Shown piece by piece: positions 54,239-62,517 of a stretch of DNA of 64,000 nucleotides. Position 1 is the stretch's first letter; the number at the start of each line of letters is the position of its first letter. The position numbers and the translations under genes were made by a program. Source of the DNA: Sphingobacterium sp. (GTDB lineage: Bacteria; Bacteroidota; Bacteroidia; Sphingobacteriales; Sphingobacteriaceae); assembly GCA_022712315.1 (NCBI GenBank), contig JALAGS010000028.1, forward strand, positions 1 to 64,000, read 5' to 3'. The notes under the pieces were generated by a model. It saw nothing but the letters and a program-made list of their open reading frames with translations, had not been told where the DNA came from and searched no databases.

Positions 54239-54616
54239 TTAAACCAAAGGGGGATGAAATATTGTAAAGATGGGGTTATAGGAATAATCTTCTTTATATA
54301 CTGGAAGCAGGCGCTCCACAGTGTCTTCATAAAGAGTTGCGCTCTTAAACGTAAAATCTTGCGTATTATTTATAAAAACGACATCAATAATGCGGAATTC
54401 AAGGTTTTTTTGTTCCTTTTCCTCATGTTCGCGCATCTTTTTCATCAAAATACATTGTCCTCTACAGGCCAATGCATTATCGTTAAAGCGATTGATACAT
54501 TCGTAACGTGCGATATAATCTCTATTCAATTCGAAGACCGTCCACAGCCATACCGTTGAGAAGCTCTGTAGGAGCATCAAGGGTAATAGAATCCATATAA
54601 ACAGTCTGACTTTCAT
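54239..54616 (-). CDS. Small membrane-anchored protein with CxGxC motif
   Basis: A 125-residue protein: an N-terminal hydrophobic helix (FIWILLPLMLLQSFSTVWLWTVFELN), then YECINRFNDNALACRGQCILMKKMREHEEKEQKN, then an acidic beta-rich tail ending in NPIFTIFHPPLV. Proteins with a CINRF...C(K/R)GxCxLxKxL core recur in Bacteroidota next to copper and heavy-metal genes. The three cysteines (ECIN, ACRGQC) may bind metal, which is inferred. It is co-directional with the copper locus, 414 bp upstream. Confidence 0.75.
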   Translation of the reverse strand: MKVRLFIWILLPLMLLQSFSTVWLWTVFELNRDYIARYECINRFNDNALACRGQCILMKKMREHEEKEQKNLEFRIIDVVFINNTQDFTFKSATLYEDTVERLLPVYKEDYSYNPIFTIFHPPLV

Positions 54617-54767
54617 TCGAATACTTTATTCTCAATAACATCTAACGTCATGAAGATAAATCACTTGTCTTGTAAATTTACAAAATCAAGCTGATGATAA
54701 CTCATCTCGAGAGCTGGGCAAATATAACAAATGAATCTTGGAATAAACAAATTCCATTAGAAAGAAA

Positions 54768-54797
54768 AAGTCCTAGGCAGAAAACTACCCAGGACTT
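54768..54797 (-). terminator. Terminator of the SusCD-GH30 locus
   Basis: Downstream of the surface lipoprotein gene on the minus strand, AAGTCCT pairs with AGGACTT and partly with inner GG/CC, followed by a T-rich run. Confidence 0.75.
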
Positions 54798-54814
54798 AAA
54801 AAACTCAATTTTTA

Positions 54815-56152
54815 TTATTTTGCCGCAACCGTCAAGACAGCTTTCTTATTTCCGGCAGTTAAATCCAGTGTAAAGACATACGTTTTACCTGATTCTAATA
54901 CTTTACCGGTTTTTATACCAAGATTGCCCGAATCACGTCCATTATTTCCATCACCCACAAATACAATATCACTTGTAGTCGTCACGTCGGTACCTCCAAA
55001 TTCACCTCCCCATCCTTTTTGATGGAAAAATTTGAAGTTGATGTTATCCGTGTTTATAGATTCCCCGGCCTTAACAGTTACCTGATATTTCTTGTTGCCT
55101 AATGGGACCAAACAAAGGGCTTTATCCGTGTTCCATCCTACCTGATTACTCGATACTTTAGGTTTTCCGATTCCTTCGCCAATAATCCAGACAGCCCCGC
55201 TTCCGTCATCTTGCAATTTTGCTAAATCACTGCCTGTCATCGCTTCAACTACAAAGTATTTTAAGGCAAAGTCTGCTGTAACACGGTATTTCCCTGTCGT
55301 TCCATTAAAAGATAGGGTTCCATCAGCAGCTTTGGTAAAGAAATCGGGATCAATCCACCACTCTTGCAGATCTGCAATACCATCAAAGGTCGCTGTTTTT
55401 CCTTGGGCCAGTTCAATTTCGACTTTAGCATGCTTATCATCGATACGGCTAAACTGGGATCCATTAAGTAATACAACAATAAATGGCGATGCCTGAAATG
55501 TCAATGTATTAAATTGAATTGGATATACACCAGAGGTTGAATTTGAAAATGGAATTTCAACGGTAGAACCTAAGTTCACCATATTATTCACCCATCCAAA
55601 GTTCATCGAATTGCCTTGTGTACCTACTTTTGGCGCTTGGATATAACCCTTTACCTCTGCTGGAAAGTTTTCTTTTGCCGCATATTGGTTACGCCCTACC
55701 TTTTCCATTCGATAGGACTTGGATTCGGTGACCAGCGTTAGATATGGAAAGTCCGGCCTGCTGAGACTGATATCAAAAGACTGTTCGCTCGTCTTCTGGC
55801 TAATATTCTGTAAGACAAACTTTAGCGTTGCTTTCCCATCAGGAATATTTTTCAAGAAAGGAACATAAATCTTTCCTGTATAATCTCCATTTTCTTTCGT
55901 ACGGATCACGGTTTCGGTAACCTTATCGTCTGTAAAATATAATTGAGCCTTCACTGTCGACAGCGCAACTTTATTATCCGAAACGTGGACCTGAAATTCG
56001 AGGCTATCCCCAAAATTTGCTGTTGAAATAGGAACTTTCAACTCAATCTTAGGATCCCCTATTTGGTAGGTATATTTTTCATCCTTTTTACAGGAACTGA
56101 CCGCAGCAATAGCAGTGGTTCCCAATAGCATATTGATGAGATATCTTTTCAT
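54815..56152 (-). CDS. SusE/F-position surface glycan-binding lipoprotein
   Basis: A 445-residue lipoprotein (GTTAIAAVSSCKKDEKYTYQIG). An Ig-like N-terminal domain (KIELKVPISTANFGDSLEFQVHVSDNKVALSTVKAQLYFTDDK) is followed by beta-rich domains with many aromatic residues (EWWIDPDFF; FFHQKGWGGEFGG) that could form glycan-binding faces. It resembles the DUF5016/DUF5121/DUF5125-type proteins of PULs. It is the last gene of the SusC-SusD-GH30 operon, 56 bp after GH30, with a terminator after it. Confidence 0.82.
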   Translation of the reverse strand: MKRYLINMLLGTTAIAAVSSCKKDEKYTYQIGDPKIELKVPISTANFGDSLEFQVHVSDNKVALSTVKAQLYFTDDKVTETVIRTKENGDYTGKIYVPFLKNIPDGKATLKFVLQNISQKTSEQSFDISLSRPDFPYLTLVTESKSYRMEKVGRNQYAAKENFPAEVKGYIQAPKVGTQGNSMNFGWVNNMVNLGSTVEIPFSNSTSGVYPIQFNTLTFQASPFIVVLLNGSQFSRIDDKHAKVEIELAQGKTATFDGIADLQEWWIDPDFFTKAADGTLSFNGTTGKYRVTADFALKYFVVEAMTGSDLAKLQDDGSGAVWIIGEGIGKPKVSSNQVGWNTDKALCLVPLGNKKYQVTVKAGESINTDNINFKFFHQKGWGGEFGGTDVTTTSDIVFVGDGNNGRDSGNLGIKTGKVLESGKTYVFTLDLTAGNKKAVLTVAAK

Positions 56153-56208
56153 TTGTTCATAATTTATGCGCTATCGATGAGATAGCGCCAGGGTTCATCA
56201 TTCTCCAG

Positions 56209-57702
56209 TTAATATGTCCAGCGGTAAGAAACGACCGACTTGGCTGGTACATCATAGCTAAAATGATGTTTACCATCTGCCAACGTAATTTTACGGCTGT
56301 CGCCAGATTCGTTCAACAGAACAACAGCATAGGTTCCATCTGTATTTTGGAACGCAGTATAAACCAAACCTTCCGCTGTATAGCCAGACGCACCAATCCG
56401 CGTAGCTCCTGATTTGACCACCGAAGAAAGATGACCGACAATATAATAATGCGAATTGCGTGTTATATTCTTATAATTTGCCTTACTGATATCTACAGCT
56501 CCGTAACAAGTCTGGCAGCCCCCTTCGCGATTTGGTCCTTTGTCGGTATCTAACATCAAATTCCAAACAATAACGCCCTTGCTCCAGTTGTTTACGGTAC
56601 CAAGTGCCACTTCACGCATATCCTCCATCAACCGCTTTTCGAGATTCCGGCCATCATTCCATTCGCCAATGGATGTTTCTGTAAATACCAACTCCTTGTC
56701 TGGACGTTGATTATGAATATCAATTAACTCCGCTTTATCGCCACCATAGTTATGATATGCTGCACCCGCTATAAATGACGCCGCTCCCGCATCGTTGTAG
56801 ATCTTGACCGGATAATCCGTCTGATCGGCAATATTATCATAGTTATAATTATGGTCAAACGCATAGATTTTTGTTGACAGGTTTGCCGCTTTTAATTGAG
56901 GTCCCAAAGCTTGTTTGACGAAAGCTCGTTGTTCTTGCCAGGACATATAAAGCGAAGCGGAGTTTTTCCGGTTCAAAGGTTCATTTTGAACTGTAATCGA
57001 ATAAATATTAACGCCTTCTTTTTTCATTGCCTGAATCCATTGGACAAAATACCAACCGTAATCTTGATAATATTTTGGATTTAACTGACCACTGGTCCAT
57101 GAATCAAATGGTTTTAAATCGGTCAGGTTGTTCACTTTCATCCATTTGGGCGGAGTCCAGGGTGAACCCATGATTTTTATGGATGGGTTGATCGCAAGTA
57201 TTTCTTTCAGCACCGGAATGACATATTGCGTCTCTTCCGACTGTAGTCCAAAATTCTCCTTTCCTTCCTTATCCCAACAGGTATACTCACTCAGCGAAAA
57301 ATCAGAACATCCAATGGCAATACGGATATAATTCATGCCCATCCCATCCTTATCGGAAAATGTCTCTGTGAGGAATTTCGTCCGATCTTCCTTACTCATC
57401 TTCATTAGATTATAACAGGTAGAACCTGTAATTGCTGCACCGAATCCATCCATCGTCTGGAATTTTTGGGTAGGATCTATCGTAATCGTATTCGGAGACA
57501 TATTGAATTTGGAGCTGAAATCAACAAAGCGTTTACCAAAATCCAAAGACCGGCTACCGGTTGTTGTGTAGATAGTTACATCGCCACTTTTTTTAATATC
57601 TTCACCTTGTGAAGGTGTATAGCTGTCGCGGTTACAAGATGTTGCCGTTACCAAACAGGACAACAAGAATGTATATATCATAGTTGTATTATTATATTTC
57701 AT
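56209..57702 (-). CDS. GH30 glycoside hydrolase (glucosylceramidase/beta-1,6-glucanase-like)
   Basis: A 497-residue lipoprotein hydrolase (SCLVTATSCNRD). It is a (beta/alpha)8 barrel with DGFGAAITGSTCYNL, YIRIAIGCSDFSLSEYTCWD, the acid/base in VQNEPLNRK and the nucleophile in LVFTETSIGEW, plus a C-terminal beta domain (SYDVPAKSVVSYRW). GH30 enzymes of subfamily 3 degrade beta-1,6-glucan in Bacteroides PULs. Substrate here is inferred from that and from the SusCD context. Surface-exposed by lipobox. Confidence 0.92.
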   Translation of the reverse strand: MKYNNTTMIYTFLLSCLVTATSCNRDSYTPSQGEDIKKSGDVTIYTTTGSRSLDFGKRFVDFSSKFNMSPNTITIDPTQKFQTMDGFGAAITGSTCYNLMKMSKEDRTKFLTETFSDKDGMGMNYIRIAIGCSDFSLSEYTCWDKEGKENFGLQSEETQYVIPVLKEILAINPSIKIMGSPWTPPKWMKVNNLTDLKPFDSWTSGQLNPKYYQDYGWYFVQWIQAMKKEGVNIYSITVQNEPLNRKNSASLYMSWQEQRAFVKQALGPQLKAANLSTKIYAFDHNYNYDNIADQTDYPVKIYNDAGAASFIAGAAYHNYGGDKAELIDIHNQRPDKELVFTETSIGEWNDGRNLEKRLMEDMREVALGTVNNWSKGVIVWNLMLDTDKGPNREGGCQTCYGAVDISKANYKNITRNSHYYIVGHLSSVVKSGATRIGASGYTAEGLVYTAFQNTDGTYAVVLLNESGDSRKITLADGKHHFSYDVPAKSVVSYRWTY

Positions 57703-57755
57703 CTGTTAATAATTTTTTCCCATCCATCGGACGGAACTTCCCATTTTTAAATCAA

Positions 57756-59273
57756 TTAATAGCCAGGATTCTGAACTAGATTAGGGTTCTGATCAATTTT
57801 TGGCTGCGGAATCGGCAGCCGGTAAGAGTTTTTCGTGAAGGGATACACCTGCGCTTTTCTCCCAGCGTCTTTTGCATAAACAGCATTCATAACGGGCTCC
57901 ACTTTGTCTAACCGCACCAAATCAAACCAGCGCTGCCCTTCAAACGCTAATTCCAAACGGCGCTCTTTCAAATATGCTTCGAATAAAGCGTCTTTATTTG
58001 AACGAACTGCAGTTGCCAATTTCGGCAATTTAACCCGAGTGCGAATTTTATCTATGATATCGGCAGCCCCCGATAAATCTGATCCTTGCTGAATTAATGC
58101 TTCTGCTTTTAATAACAATAGATCGGCATAACGAAGTTTAACGATACTATTAAATGCAGACCGTAGCTTAAACATGAATGGGTAATTATTTGAAGGATAA
58201 TAATTGCTCCAGGTTGTCGAATAATAGACGATCGATTGCCCCAAACGGATTTGATCACCTTCATTGCTATAAGCCTGTATCAAATCCCGGGAAGGAGTCA
58301 CCCATTTTGCCCATGTAAAGTTATTATCATAATTGGACAAATCCCTTCCAAACATCCAAGTCGCCCAATTGCCGCCCCCTGAGGTGAACTGCGCTTCCAA
58401 AATAGATTCCTTTGTATTACGTTGCGCAAGATCCGTATTACTTGCGTTCATCGCATATAAATCCGAATAATTAGGATTTAAGTCAAAACCATCCGCTGTC
58501 AATGCATCGACATACTGAATAACTTTAGCATAATCCCGAATTGGTTTTTCGGCATAGATCTTCGCTAACATCGCCCGTGCAACCGATTTGGTAAATAAGG
58601 TTTTATTCCCGTTATTGTTAGCAGGTGCATCAGCTAATCCATCCATCAGATCTTTTTCGATCTGCTTATAGGCCTCCTCTTCGGTCGCCTGCTTAGGGAA
58701 ATACTGCGGATAAACTTCTCCTACATTATCACCCGTAATATCGGGTGCAATTGTGGTAATGACAGGGACCGATCCAAAGATGCGGACCATATCAAACATC
58801 GCTAATGCGCGGAAAAGCTTAGCCTGTGCTTTATAGGTCCTAATTTCCGTATCGCTAACCGATTTATCGGCTACACTATCGACATAAATGATCAATCGAT
58901 TTGCCCGTCCAACATCTTCCAGATACCTTCCCCAATCCCGGTCAACAACAGAATTAGATCCCTCAATCGAATTATTCTCAAAGGGTACCACTTCTGCTCC
59001 GGTCGTTCCTGCATAGGAGTTATCGGCATGTGAATCGCCAATTAATAACAAATCAAGATACCAATGCTCCTGCCTGTCTTTCATCTGCTGGTAAATTCCA
59101 GCCAAATAGGTCTCAACCTCAGACTTATTCTTAAAAACCACCTGAGTCCCTGTTTCTGTCTTCCCCTGACTAACATCCGAATAATCTGAAAGCGGATCGC
59201 GGTTCAATGAGCAAGAAAGTAAAAACAAAGAACCAGTTAGCAGAAAAAGCGTGTTACTTATATATTTTTTCAT
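57756..59273 (-). CDS. susD: SusD-like outer-membrane nutrient-binding lipoprotein
   Basis: A 505-residue SusD/RagB lipoprotein (LLTGSLFLLSCSLNRDPLSDYS). It has the N-terminal TPR-like helices (ETYLAGIYQQMKDRQEHWYLDLLLIGDSHADN), RLIIYVDSVADKSVSDTEIRTYKAQAKLFRALAMFDMVRIFGSVP and the C-terminal LVRLDKVEPVMNAVY...IPQPKIDQNPNLVQNPGY typical of the family. It sits 11 bp after susC and pairs with it for glycan import. Confidence 0.96.
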   Translation of the reverse strand: MKKYISNTLFLLTGSLFLLSCSLNRDPLSDYSDVSQGKTETGTQVVFKNKSEVETYLAGIYQQMKDRQEHWYLDLLLIGDSHADNSYAGTTGAEVVPFENNSIEGSNSVVDRDWGRYLEDVGRANRLIIYVDSVADKSVSDTEIRTYKAQAKLFRALAMFDMVRIFGSVPVITTIAPDITGDNVGEVYPQYFPKQATEEEAYKQIEKDLMDGLADAPANNNGNKTLFTKSVARAMLAKIYAEKPIRDYAKVIQYVDALTADGFDLNPNYSDLYAMNASNTDLAQRNTKESILEAQFTSGGGNWATWMFGRDLSNYDNNFTWAKWVTPSRDLIQAYSNEGDQIRLGQSIVYYSTTWSNYYPSNNYPFMFKLRSAFNSIVKLRYADLLLLKAEALIQQGSDLSGAADIIDKIRTRVKLPKLATAVRSNKDALFEAYLKERRLELAFEGQRWFDLVRLDKVEPVMNAVYAKDAGRKAQVYPFTKNSYRLPIPQPKIDQNPNLVQNPGY

Positions 59274-59284
59274 GATACAGACAA

Positions 59285-62263
59285 TTAAAACTCAATATTA
59301 AGACCTAAAACAAATGAACGGTTCTGCGGATAGGTCCCCCAATCAATACCTTGGATTCTAGACTCAGATCCGCCAGAGAATTGGTTTACTTCCGGATCCA
59401 TACCTGAATATTTTGTCAACGTAAACAAATTACTTACAGATAGATAAGGCTGAATTTTATGGATACCGATACGTTTCAGTCTCTCCGGAGAAATGGAATA
59501 GCCCAAGGAAACATTTTTCATACGCAAATAACTTCCATCCTCAACAAAATAGGTTGAATTTTTCATGTCAAATCCAGCCTTAGGAACGTTGGTAATCTGT
59601 CCAGGTACTCTCCAGCGATCCAATACAACGGTCGTTTGATTTCGACCATCATACATACCTTCTGTTTCCATGCGGCTGGCATTGAAAATATCGTTTCCAT
59701 AAGTTCCCTGAATGAATATGCTCAGATCGAAATTTTTCCAGGAGAAACTATTTGTCATACCATACACAAACTTTGGTAGCGGATTGCCGATATAAGTACG
59801 GTCACTTGATGAGATCTTTCCATCGCCATTCAGATCACGATACATGAGCTCGCCGGTTTCAGGGTTTACACCATCTGATATATAACCGTAGAATCCTGCA
59901 AGCGATCTTCCCGGTTCATTCTTCACCACAAAATCATTGACGTAATCGTTGGTCTTGACATCGTAGTACACTTGTTGCAAATCCAGCTGTTTCAGTTTAT
60001 TTCTGTTAAAAGAAATATTAAAATCTGTATTCCAGGTAAAATTGCCGGTCAAATTTTTCGAATTTACGGCAAATTCAAAACCATGGTTGTTCAGCCGGCC
60101 ACCATTTCTTTGGATGGTGGTTGCTTGCTGTCCCGCAGGCAAACTTGCATTCATTAAAAGATCCCTGGTATCCTTGTTGTAATAATCGGCACTGACTGTT
60201 AACCTGTTGCTCAACATGGTGATATCAAAACCGATACTCGTTGTGCTTGTGGTTTCCCAAGTCAAGTCTTTAGCTCGTAAGATTGTTGGTTTATTGATAT
60301 TTGGCACAGCATTGTCCTTTCCCTCTACAAACCATTGTTGACGCTGAATACCGCTCAATTGCAGATAAGCGTAGTCACCTAATCCATATTGATTACCTGT
60401 CTGTCCCCATCCCCCACGGATTTTAAAGTCGTTTATCCAATCTACGTCTTTCATAAAATCTTCAGAAGAGACTCTCCAGGCAGCCGAGACAGAAGGAAAG
60501 TATCCCCAACGCCGCTCAGGACTCAGCTTCGAAGAACCATCGGCGCGCATATTCGCAGTCAACAAATACTTACCGTCGTAGTTATACATTGCACGGGCGA
60601 AATAGGACATAATTCCCCAATTGGATGCAGAGGATCCTGTTCTATCCCAAGAGATCTTATTTGCCGCGTTAAGTGTCTCAATGATTCCGTTCGCATAGTT
60701 TGAACCGTAGATATAGCTTCTAGAGTACTTAGAGTCTGTCCAGGAAGAACCACCCATTACTTCTAGATTATGTTTACCAAAGCTTTTGCTATACGTTAAG
60801 ATATTATCCCAGGTCAATACTGTATTTGTATTGCGAAGATCAGAGGCCTCCCCAAATTGATTTCTTCCCCATGCTGTCGTCCAAGGATCCAAGAAGGTGG
60901 TCATCACACCAGATCTTCTATCGAATGAAAACGAAGTTTTCCAAGTTAAATTGGGCATAAAAGAAACCAGTGCACTTCCTGTAGCTACGAGACGATTTTC
61001 CCGGTTATTATTATTTCTTGTCCTAGCTAAGTTTTCCAAAGGACTGGTAATGTTGTTGATACCATAATAATTGTTATAGAATCGGTCTGGATTTGCTGGA
61101 TCCCATACTGGGGCATAGGTAGGTGTTGTAATTACTGAGGTCACTACCCCGCCACGATTAGACCCCAACCCGGAGGTAATTCCATTGTCATTGTTATCGG
61201 AATAATTGATATTCGCATTGACCTTTAACCATTTTCGAACTTGGTTATCAATATTAGCACGGAAATTATATCTTCTAAAGAAGGAGCCTTGTAATGTCCC
61301 GTTTTCATTCAAATAACCGCCTCCCAAATAGTAACGAAGTTTCTCATTACCATCGGAAACTGATAGTTGATGATTTTGCTGAATACCTGTTTTGTAGGTC
61401 TCTTTAAACCAGTCTGTCTGATCCATCAATCCTTCCGGAAGGTTGACAAGACCTATCTCATCCTGTAAATCTTTGTATTGGCTAGTATTTAAAACTTTGA
61501 CAGTGTTATTGACAACATTGGCTGTCCATTGTGTTCCAAGTGTAATTTTTGCTTCACCGGCCTTACCTGATTTTGTCGTCACGAGGATTACACCGTTCGA
61601 ACCACGGGAACCGTAGATCGATGCAGATGATGCGTCCTTTAAAATTTGGATATCCGTAATATCATTAGGAGATAAGAATTTAATATCTTCTACAGGAACT
61701 CCATCAACGACATACAAAGGAGTTGTATTGCTATTGAAAGATGTTATTCCCCGGATTTGGATCTGCGGAGCAGCACCTGGCTGGCCATTTGGCTGAATAA
61801 CAGTTACCCCAGCAGCCTTACCCTGAATGGCTTGGCCAAAATTAGTAACAGGTCTCTTTTCCAGATCCTTGGTAGAGACAGAAGAAATTGCCGTCGTGAC
61901 ATCCTTTCTTTTTACGCTGCCATAACCTATGACAATGACATCTTCAAGCACATTAGTAGAAGAATTTAATTGCACAACCATGCTACTGCTGGCAGGTAAT
62001 TCTTTGTTGTTGTAACCAACAAATGTAAATTGAAGTATGCTGCCCACGCTTGCCGAAATTTGAAAACGCCCCTCCCCATTACTGGAGACAGCATTGTTAC
62101 TTCCTTTCTGCGTAATGGTCACCCCAGAAAGAGGTTTCTGATCTTGGGCGTCCAGCACTCGTCCACTGATTTGAATTCTGTCTTGTGCAAACACAAAATT
62201 CATCAAGGTAAACAAGAAAGCCAAGCCCATTGAAAAGGCTACTTTTCGAGTAAAGTAAATCAT
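59285..62263 (-). CDS. susC: SusC/RagA-family TonB-linked outer-membrane transporter
   Basis: A 992-residue receptor with signal peptide (FLFTLMNFVFAQ), a carboxypeptidase-like regulatory domain (ISGRVLDAQDQKPLSGVTI), the TonB-box region (EDVIVIGYGSVKRKDVTTAISSV), plug (PGAAPQIQIRGITSF; ILKDASSASIYGSRGSNGVILVTTKSG) and barrel ending in RSFVLGLNIEF. No STN anti-sigma-interaction domain is present, so control is by the adjacent TPR/HTH regulator rather than ECF sigma signalling. Confidence 0.97.
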   Translation of the reverse strand: MIYFTRKVAFSMGLAFLFTLMNFVFAQDRIQISGRVLDAQDQKPLSGVTITQKGSNNAVSSNGEGRFQISASVGSILQFTFVGYNNKELPASSSMVVQLNSSTNVLEDVIVIGYGSVKRKDVTTAISSVSTKDLEKRPVTNFGQAIQGKAAGVTVIQPNGQPGAAPQIQIRGITSFNSNTTPLYVVDGVPVEDIKFLSPNDITDIQILKDASSASIYGSRGSNGVILVTTKSGKAGEAKITLGTQWTANVVNNTVKVLNTSQYKDLQDEIGLVNLPEGLMDQTDWFKETYKTGIQQNHQLSVSDGNEKLRYYLGGGYLNENGTLQGSFFRRYNFRANIDNQVRKWLKVNANINYSDNNDNGITSGLGSNRGGVVTSVITTPTYAPVWDPANPDRFYNNYYGINNITSPLENLARTRNNNNRENRLVATGSALVSFMPNLTWKTSFSFDRRSGVMTTFLDPWTTAWGRNQFGEASDLRNTNTVLTWDNILTYSKSFGKHNLEVMGGSSWTDSKYSRSYIYGSNYANGIIETLNAANKISWDRTGSSASNWGIMSYFARAMYNYDGKYLLTANMRADGSSKLSPERRWGYFPSVSAAWRVSSEDFMKDVDWINDFKIRGGWGQTGNQYGLGDYAYLQLSGIQRQQWFVEGKDNAVPNINKPTILRAKDLTWETTSTTSIGFDITMLSNRLTVSADYYNKDTRDLLMNASLPAGQQATTIQRNGGRLNNHGFEFAVNSKNLTGNFTWNTDFNISFNRNKLKQLDLQQVYYDVKTNDYVNDFVVKNEPGRSLAGFYGYISDGVNPETGELMYRDLNGDGKISSSDRTYIGNPLPKFVYGMTNSFSWKNFDLSIFIQGTYGNDIFNASRMETEGMYDGRNQTTVVLDRWRVPGQITNVPKAGFDMKNSTYFVEDGSYLRMKNVSLGYSISPERLKRIGIHKIQPYLSVSNLFTLTKYSGMDPEVNQFSGGSESRIQGIDWGTYPQNRSFVLGLNIEF

Positions 62264-62344
62264 ATGAAATAAAAAATTGGTTATTGTTTAATCTTTTGGT
62301 TATTCCAAAATGGCAATGAGTTTCCCCTCCTTCATTGCTCAAAA

Positions 62345-62462
62345 CAAAACTAAGATCACCAAGACGGAGAAAAAAGGGCTAGTACTCAAAAAGTACCAGA
62401 CAAAAAACATAAAAATCTTACAATAAGTGAATTACAAAATAATACAACCTCTAAAAAGTACC
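62345..62462 (-). promoter_or_regulatory. susC promoter region with direct repeats
   Basis: The minus strand has TAGTTTTG (62352-62345), a perfect -7 box 82 nt before susC. Upstream are two copies of AAAAAGTACC (62388-62397 and 62453-62462) 65 bp apart, the first inside a GTACT-5-AGTAC palindrome. They could bind the adjacent regulator. Confidence 0.45.
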
Positions 62463-62517
62463 TAAATGAGTGTATAATAGTCGCTAATAAAGTCAATTTA
62501 CACGTATAATCCAACGT

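Noticed and set aside
54254-54559. 101-codon plus-strand ORF antisense to the small CxGxC protein
   Set aside because: The minus frame has a membrane anchor and a cysteine motif that fits known small Bacteroidota proteins.
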